A stretch of DNA of 64,000 bases from JAZPYZ01 sp045544455 (lineage in GTDB: Bacteria > Bacillota > Clostridia > Oscillospirales > Acutalibacteraceae), in assembly GCA_045544455.1 (NCBI GenBank), contig JAZPYZ010000009.1:81344-145343 (forward strand), written 5' to 3'. Positions 59,468 through 64,000 of this stretch are shown here, in pieces. Position 1 is the stretch's first letter; every line of letters begins with the position of its first letter. The notes under the pieces were generated by a model that worked only from the letters and a program-made list of their open reading frames with translations, was not told the origin of the DNA and made no database searches. The position numbers and the translations under genes were made by a program.

Positions 59468-60470
59468 TGTTTTCTCCTCCCTTCTGTGCGGCTTCTGCCA
59501 ATTCTTTCACGTTCATCCAGCAAGACGCCTTGTGGTTTTCGTTAATTTCGAGTTCTTCGGGTTGTTCGGTCAGGCAGATCTTCATGGCCGCGTCACAACG
59601 CGCACAGAATGCACAGCCTTCCGGCAGGTTCAACATATTGATGGGGGTACCGGCGATCGGAATCAACTTTTTCTTCATGTTGTTGATGTTCGGGATCGAA
59701 CGAAGCAACCCTTTGGTGTATTCGTGTTTCGGGTTATAGAAGATTTCGCGTGCCGTACCACGCTCGCAGATGCGACCGCCGTACATGACCACGATGTTGT
59801 CACACATGTCGGCAATAACACCGAGATCGTGGGTAACGAGAATAACCGCCATGCCCATCTTCTTTTGCAGATCTTGCATCAGTTCGAGGATCTGTGCTTG
59901 GATGGTCACGTCCAATGCGGTGGTCGGTTCGTCCGCGATCAGAATATCCGGTTCACAAGCGAGAGCCATCGCGATCATGACGCGTTGACGCATACCGCCG
60001 GATAATTCATACGGATACTGTTTCAATCGTTTTTTCGGTTCGTTAATACCAACGAGTTCCAACAATTCCTCCGCACGAGCTTGTGCGACTTTACCTTTTT
60101 TATCGGTATGCAGCGTGATGGCTTCACACAGTTGGTTACCGATGGTAAACACCGGATTAAGACTGGTCATCGGATCTTGGAAAATGATCGAGCAGCATTT
60201 GCCGCGGAACGATCGCATCTGTTTTTCGCTCCAAGTAGACAAGTCTTGTCCTTTATACAGCACTTTACCGCCGACAATACGGCCGGTATCGGCTAAGATC
60301 TGCATGATCGAGTACGCGGATACGCTTTTTCCGGAACCGGATTCGCCCACGATACCGAGAATTTCACCGGGGTTCAGGTTAAACGACACGCCGTTAACGG
60401 CTTGCACTTCGCCGGAATCGGTGAAAAACGATGTGTGCAGATCCTGTACACTTAACAAATATTCACTCAT
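59460..60470 (-). CDS. oppD: Oligopeptide ABC transporter ATPase OppD
   Basis: The 336-residue partner ATPase. Walker A is GESGSGKSV, signature LSGGMRQR, Walker B DILIADEPTTALD, H-loop VTHDLGV. The C-terminal extension includes CAFCARCDAAMKIC with four cysteines. It is 5 bases behind oppC and overlaps oppF at its 3' end. Confidence 0.95.
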   Translation of the reverse strand: MSEYLLSVQDLHTSFFTDSGEVQAVNGVSFNLNPGEILGIVGESGSGKSVSAYSIMQILADTGRIVGGKVLYKGQDLSTWSEKQMRSFRGKCCSIIFQDPMTSLNPVFTIGNQLCEAITLHTDKKGKVAQARAEELLELVGINEPKKRLKQYPYELSGGMRQRVMIAMALACEPDILIADEPTTALDVTIQAQILELMQDLQKKMGMAVILVTHDLGVIADMCDNIVVMYGGRICERGTAREIFYNPKHEYTKGLLRSIPNINNMKKKLIPIAGTPINMLNLPEGCAFCARCDAAMKICLTEQPEELEINENHKASCWMNVKELAEAAQKGGENNE

Positions 60471-60475
60471 AGCAC

Positions 60476-61552
60476 TTACCTCTTCAATTTCGGGTCGAAC
60501 GCATCCCGCAGACCGTCGCCAAGCAAGTTAAGGCTCAGCACGATCAAGCAAATCATCAGTGCCGGGAATACGAGTTTGTACGGATAACTCTGCAACCCTT
60601 CGCGGGCGGCGTTCGCCAACGAGCCGAGAGACGGCATCGGGGCTTTAACGCCAAGTCCGACGAAGCTCAGATAACTTTCGGTAAAAATAGCCGACGGAAT
60701 TTGCAACGCGGTCGAGATGATGATAACCGACAAGCAGTTCGGCAGAATGTGTTTGCGGATGATCCAACCGGGTTTCGCGCCGATCGAACGCGCCGCCAAC
60801 ACATATTCGTTTTCTTTGATCGAGAGGATCTGACCACGGATCAACCGCGCCATACCAACCCAGTACAACGTACCGAACACGATAAACAACGAGATCATGT
60901 TGGTACCCATGTCGGCTAAAATCGTGCCGGGCGGGAAGCTAAGCACTTCGTTGAGCACAACCGACAATAAGATGATGATCAACATGTCCGGCAAGGAATA
61001 GATGATATCGACGACACGCATCATGATTAAGTCGACCTTGCCGCCGATGTAACCGGAAATACTGCCGTATAACATACCGATGATCAACACGATGATACTC
61101 GCGAACACGCCGACCAACAGCGAAATACGAGTACCGTAGATCACGCGGATAAAGTAGTCACGGCACAGTTCATCGGTGCCGAAAATATGCGGAAAACGAT
61201 CACCGCCGTTGGCGATAAATTCTTGTTCAGCTTCACTGTAAGTGAAAGGAGCCAAGTTTTTCGCGCCGCGGTCACGCACGCCGTCCACCGACAACATTTC
61301 GTCGTATTCATACGGAACGATCATCGGCGCAAAGATAATGACCAACAAAATCAGGCCTAACAACACAATACTCAGCACCGCGAGAGGGTTTTTAAACAAA
61401 CGGCGCATACCGTCTTTAAAGAAGGTGGTGCTTTCGCTCATAACGTCTTGTTGACGTTTTTCCTCTTCCGTTGCAGGGGCGAACTTGCTCAGATCGATCT
61501 GCGCACTGAGGATGTTCTTCTTCGGAAGGGCATTTTCTGTTTTCTTTTCCAT
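60476..61552 (-). CDS. oppC: Oligopeptide ABC transporter permease OppC
   Basis: A 358-residue inner-membrane permease with an N-terminal extension of about 50 residues, a first helix (about 57-80), then five more in the BPD_transp_1 domain. The EAA loop, contacting the ATPase, is AARSIGAKPGWIIRKHILPN. I chose ATG 61552, nine bases behind AAGGAGG; the ATG at 61561 abuts that site. The extracytoplasmic loop contains FGTDELCRDYF, common in OppC. Confidence 0.94.
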   Translation of the reverse strand: MEKKTENALPKKNILSAQIDLSKFAPATEEEKRQQDVMSESTTFFKDGMRRLFKNPLAVLSIVLLGLILLVIIFAPMIVPYEYDEMLSVDGVRDRGAKNLAPFTYSEAEQEFIANGGDRFPHIFGTDELCRDYFIRVIYGTRISLLVGVFASIIVLIIGMLYGSISGYIGGKVDLIMMRVVDIIYSLPDMLIIILLSVVLNEVLSFPPGTILADMGTNMISLFIVFGTLYWVGMARLIRGQILSIKENEYVLAARSIGAKPGWIIRKHILPNCLSVIIISTALQIPSAIFTESYLSFVGLGVKAPMPSLGSLANAAREGLQSYPYKLVFPALMICLIVLSLNLLGDGLRDAFDPKLKR

Positions 61553-61566
61553 ATCGATCATCCTCC

Positions 61567-62478
61567 TTAATCGTATTTGATGCGCGGATCAACCAGTTTG
61601 TACAACAGGTCGCAGATTAACGTCGCTACCACCATTAACGCTGCCAAGAACACGGTAGTCGCCATGATCATGGTATAGTCGCGGTCGTTGATCGCGGACA
61701 CGAATTTGCTGCCCAAGCCGCCGATGGTAAACACCGTCTCGACAACCATTGAACCGGTGATGATGTAGGCGATTTGCGGACCGGCATAGGTGATAACCGG
61801 AATCAACGAGTTGCGCAGGGCGTGTTTAAAGATCATTTTCGATTTCGAAACACCCTTAGCGCGTGCGGTGCGAATGTAATCCTGACTTAACGCGTCGAGC
61901 ATGCTCGTTTTCGACAAACGGGTGATGTACGCCATCGGGTATGCCGCCAGCGCGATGACCGGCAGTACGTAGTTGGTGGAGTTGGCACTCCATACCGGGA
62001 TCCAACCGAGTTTAATCGAGAACACCAGCAGTAGCAACGTCGCTAATACGAAACTGGGTACAGCGGTAAACAAGGTCGAAAAGAATACGATAACCCGATC
62101 GGGGAACTTGTTACGCATCAAGGCGGCGGTACTGCCGAATATCGTTCCGAGGAACAAGGCGACCGCCATCGACATTAAACCGAGTTTTAACGAAATCGGG
62201 AAAGAGTCGCCGATAATGTCGGCGATTTCACGACCGTTTTTCAGCGATACGCCGAAATCTCCTTGTACCAGCCCTTTCATCCAAAGGCCAAACTGTACGT
62301 AGAGGGGTTTGTCCAAATTATACCTCTCTTCCAACGCTTGAACAGTTGCTTTGTCCAATGCTTTTTCGCTGTTAAACGGGCCGCCGGGAATGGCGTGCAT
62401 GGTGAAAAATGTGATGACGCATATAATGAAAATGGTCACAATGGCCAGCAATATGCGCTTAATAGTATACTTGACCAC
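61567..62478 (-). CDS. oppB: Oligopeptide ABC transporter permease OppB
   Basis: A 303-residue permease with six membrane helices. N-terminal RILLAIVTIFIICVITFF, the PGGPFNSEK loop, the EAA loop ARAKGVSKSKMIFKHALRN and the end DPRIKYD are all typical of OppB/DppB. It is the first gene of oppBCDF and has a consensus promoter. Confidence 0.95.
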   Translation of the reverse strand: MVKYTIKRILLAIVTIFIICVITFFTMHAIPGGPFNSEKALDKATVQALEERYNLDKPLYVQFGLWMKGLVQGDFGVSLKNGREIADIIGDSFPISLKLGLMSMAVALFLGTIFGSTAALMRNKFPDRVIVFFSTLFTAVPSFVLATLLLLVFSIKLGWIPVWSANSTNYVLPVIALAAYPMAYITRLSKTSMLDALSQDYIRTARAKGVSKSKMIFKHALRNSLIPVITYAGPQIAYIITGSMVVETVFTIGGLGSKFVSAINDRDYTMIMATTVFLAALMVVATLICDLLYKLVDPRIKYD

Positions 62479-62553
62479 ATTCTCGCTCCTCTCTCAATAT
62501 TTTACCCGAACCAATGTGTCACACAAAGAACTATGCAAAAATGGTTTCCACAT

Positions 62554-62582
62554 ATTATAACTCCTTATAAAGGGAATGTCAA
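62554..62582 (-). promoter_or_regulatory. Consensus sigma-A promoter of oppBCDF
   Basis: On the minus strand perfect TTGACA (62577-62582), 17 bases, perfect TATAAT (62554-62559). A leader of about 70 nt follows. Confidence 0.87.
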
Positions 62583-62608
62583 TCCCTTTGGCGCGGTTTC
62601 ACGCTTTT

Positions 62609-62633
62609 TTTCGGCAGGAATCTCCTGCCGAAA
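62609..62633. promoter_or_regulatory. Perfect 25-bp palindrome, candidate operator
   Basis: Arms TTTCGGCAGGA and TCCTGCCGAAA of 11 bp are separated by ATC. It lies 26 bases upstream of the oppB -35 and about 140 bases before the divergent araC promoter. No T-run follows on either strand, so it is not a terminator. Confidence 0.6.
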
Positions 62634-62771
62634 CCGCCGAATTTTGCCAACGTTTCGCGTCGAGGATGACGCCCGGATTGGCGGTCGGACAAAGAAGTGG
62701 TTGGTTCATTGCTTTTTTTATGATTTTTATCGCAAAAAATATGTTATATCCTGGGAAAACGAAAAAACAGG
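62634..62771. other. Non-coding part of the opp/araC divergent gap
   Basis: Between the palindrome and the araC promoter I see no gene, further repeat or hairpin of note. The right half is A/T-rich. Confidence 0.5.
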
Positions 62772-62801
62772 TTGTTTTTTTTACCAAATTCGTTCTATAA
62801 T
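62772..62801 (+). promoter_or_regulatory. Promoter of the araC-type gene
   Basis: TTGTTT (62772-62777), 18 bases, TATAAT (62796-62801), 35 bases before the TTG start. Confidence 0.65.
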
Positions 62802-62836
62802 GAAATCAACCGTTTCGGTGAAAGGAGGCGGCATAT

Positions 62837-63694
62837 TTGGCATATGTACAACCACAAAAACTGAACGACAATTCCGAATATGGACTGTGTATTTATCACC
62901 ACACCTTAAACGGCGATTACCCGTTGCATTGGCATGAGTTTTATGAGATCGAATATGTGTTGGTCGGTTCGGGTGTGGTACATTTGAACGGTGCGGATAT
63001 TCCGTTCAAAAAGGGCAGTTTGATGTTCGGTACACCGGCCGATCTGCAGCGGTTGGAACTGTACGAACCGGTCGAGGTGTGTAACATTTCCTTTACCCGT
63101 AAATGGATCGATGACCAGTTGATTTGCGCCCTGTCCTATGGGACGGTGTTGCCGTCTTACGATCTGCCGATGGACGCGATTTTGCGCGAATACGAATATA
63201 CCAAGAAAGACGCTTGGAACGATCGATATCTGTATCATCTGCTCAACAACGTGTTGATCGACGTGGTACGGCAGATCGAAAAGGATGAAAAAAAGGGGTT
63301 TCACACCGAACTGTTTTCGCCGATCATGCGTGCGGTACGATACGTTGACGTGCATTTTCGGGACGATCTCACGCTCGAGCAGGTCGCGCGGGAAGTGGGG
63401 TTGTCGGCCAGTTATTTCAGCGCGCAGTTCCACAAGATCATCGGCCAAACGTTTAAAAGTTATCTCATCAACGTGCGGTTGACCTATGCGGCGGATTTGA
63501 TTACCGGTAGTGATACCCGTATTGCTGATATCTGTCAGTTGTCAGGGTTCCGTGATTTTGCCAATTTTTCACGCGCTTTCAAGAAAAATTACGGCATGTC
63601 CCCGGCGGCATACCGCGTCAACTGCGGTACCGGTCTGTCCGCTAATTCGGCTTACGTGGTAAGTCAATTGTGGGAAGGGGAAACCACGTTATAA
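62837..63694 (+). CDS. AraC-family transcription regulator
   Basis: A 285-residue regulator with an N-terminal cupin sensor (about 15-110; HWHEFYEIEYVLVGSG, IPFKKGSLMF) and a C-terminal double helix-turn-helix: LEQVAREVGLSASYFSAQFHKIIG then IADICQLSGFRDFANFSRAFKKNYGMSPAAYR, shown here only by ASYFSAQF and FSRAFKKNYGMSP. The start is TTG at 62837, eight bases behind AAAGGAGG; the nearby ATG is out of frame. Its divergent position to oppBCDF suggests it controls that operon, though the ligand may be a sugar or peptide. Confidence 0.93.
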   Translation: MAYVQPQKLNDNSEYGLCIYHHTLNGDYPLHWHEFYEIEYVLVGSGVVHLNGADIPFKKGSLMFGTPADLQRLELYEPVEVCNISFTRKWIDDQLICALSYGTVLPSYDLPMDAILREYEYTKKDAWNDRYLYHLLNNVLIDVVRQIEKDEKKGFHTELFSPIMRAVRYVDVHFRDDLTLEQVAREVGLSASYFSAQFHKIIGQTFKSYLINVRLTYAADLITGSDTRIADICQLSGFRDFANFSRAFKKNYGMSPAAYRVNCGTGLSANSAYVVSQLWEGETTL

Positions 63695-63696
63695 AC

Positions 63697-63743
63697 CAAA
63701 CAGAGTCATCGATGCGAACCGTGTCGATGGCCCTGTTTTTTTG
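63697..63743 (+). terminator. Terminator after the araC-type gene
   Basis: A 15-bp stem with one mismatch and one wobble pair (63699-63713 with 63725-63739), followed by a T-tract. Confidence 0.78.
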
Positions 63744-63758
63744 TACGTATGCAGAGGC

Positions 63759-63787
63759 TTGACGAAACGACCTTTTTGTTTTAAAAT
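63759..63787 (+). promoter_or_regulatory. Promoter of the polysaccharide locus
   Basis: TTGACG (63759-63764), 17 bases, TAAAAT (63782-63787), 49 bases before the ATG. Confidence 0.68.
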
Positions 63788-63836
63788 AATACTAACTATG
63801 TATGCGCACAAATAAATTTGTGGGGGAATATATATC

Positions 63837-64000
63837 ATGTCGTTGTTTAAAAACAAAACGTTATTGATCACCGGTGGTACCGGTTCGTTCGGCAATGCGG
63901 TTTTGAACCGCTTTTTGCGCACGGATATCGGAGAGATCCGTATCTTCTCACGCGATGAAAAGAAGCAGGATGATATGCGTCACGAGTTTCAGGCCAGAAT
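63837..64000 (+). CDS. UDP-GlcNAc 4,6-dehydratase, CapE/FnlA type (5' end only)
   Basis: The first 54 codons of a short-chain-dehydrogenase-type sugar nucleotide enzyme; the rest lies beyond the window. The NAD loop is TLLITGGTGSFGNAVL, followed by RTDIGEIRIFSRDEKKQDDMR, quoted in part as FSRDEKKQDDMR, which is characteristic of UDP-N-acetylglucosamine 4,6-dehydratase/5-epimerase (CapE, FnlA, WbjB). It provides precursors of N-acetyl-fucosamine-type sugars for capsule or O-antigen-like polymers. TGGGGGAA lies eight bases before the ATG. Confidence 0.85.
   Translation, partial: MSLFKNKTLLITGGTGSFGNAVLNRFLRTDIGEIRIFSRDEKKQDDMRHEFQAR

Noticed and set aside
62609..62633. The palindrome as a terminator
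   Set aside because: No T-tract follows the hairpin on either strand; the T-run precedes it on the plus strand.
1..64000. tRNA or rRNA genes, insertion sequences, prophage or integration sites
   Set aside because: I scanned for TTCGAATCC-type T-arms, transposase or integrase proteins and flanking repeats, and saw none.

Overview
This window looks like an ordinary chromosomal stretch of a spore-forming, strictly anaerobic, medium-GC Clostridia bacterium, most likely of the Oscillospiraceae/Ruminococcaceae type. The evidence is a full-length SpoIIE, a BofC-like protein, a T-box leader on alaS, ferredoxin-linked 2-keto acid oxidoreductase genes, a glycyl-radical-type activase, the dgt-dnaG-rpoD order, clostridial families (DUF4830-like, DUF6062-like, DUF11-repeat) and AGGAGG ribosome sites with frequent GTG/TTG starts. 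I saw no tRNA, rRNA, insertion sequence, prophage or CRISPR array.

Layout. 1-10 kb: the N-terminal part of a class A penicillin-binding protein, mscL, an RsuA-type pseudouridine synthase, an MsmX-type sugar ABC ATPase, alr with two small partners, a lipase-like protein, a cold-shock protein with a long leader, an activase and trmO. 10-19 kb: a DUF11-repeat protein, a nitroreductase, then a six-gene operon (acyl-CoA ligase, SSS symporter, iorA, iorB, paaK, tandem ACT protein) that reads as oxidative handling of aryl or branched 2-keto acids. 19-28 kb: a TIM-barrel / SemiSWEET / SGNH-hydrolase operon, a possible structured RNA, T-box-alaS, then HIT, exonuclease, mutY, dCMP deaminase and SDR genes. 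28-32 kb (minus strand): mrp, a sugar transferase, a 49-aa protein, galU and a RING/DUF2628 membrane protein. 32-41 kb: murD with two M42 peptidases, an acetyltransferase, a methionine gamma-lyase-like protein and a VanY-type carboxypeptidase, followed by spoIIE. 41-56 kb: a LiaF-like protein, an orphan MazF, tmcAL and ackA divergently arranged, a polysaccharide deacetylase, an S1 protein, fba, rpmE, yigZ, dgt-dnaG-rpoD and an Rrf2 regulator. 56-64 kb: an oligopeptide (Opp) transporter on the minus strand, a divergent AraC regulator, and the start of a UDP-GlcNAc 4,6-dehydratase gene that probably opens a surface-polysaccharide locus.

The most unusual observation is the Opp substrate-binding protein (56575-58323). 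The stretch normally found at the extreme C-terminus of OppA lies directly behind the lipoprotein signal, and the protein stops just where that stretch would normally begin. It reads as a natural circular permutation. Other points of interest are a perfect 25-bp palindrome between oppB and araC, a possible structured RNA before alaS, a cluster of TTTTCCAC motifs with a Spo0A-type box near 50.5 kb, and an antitoxin-less mazF.
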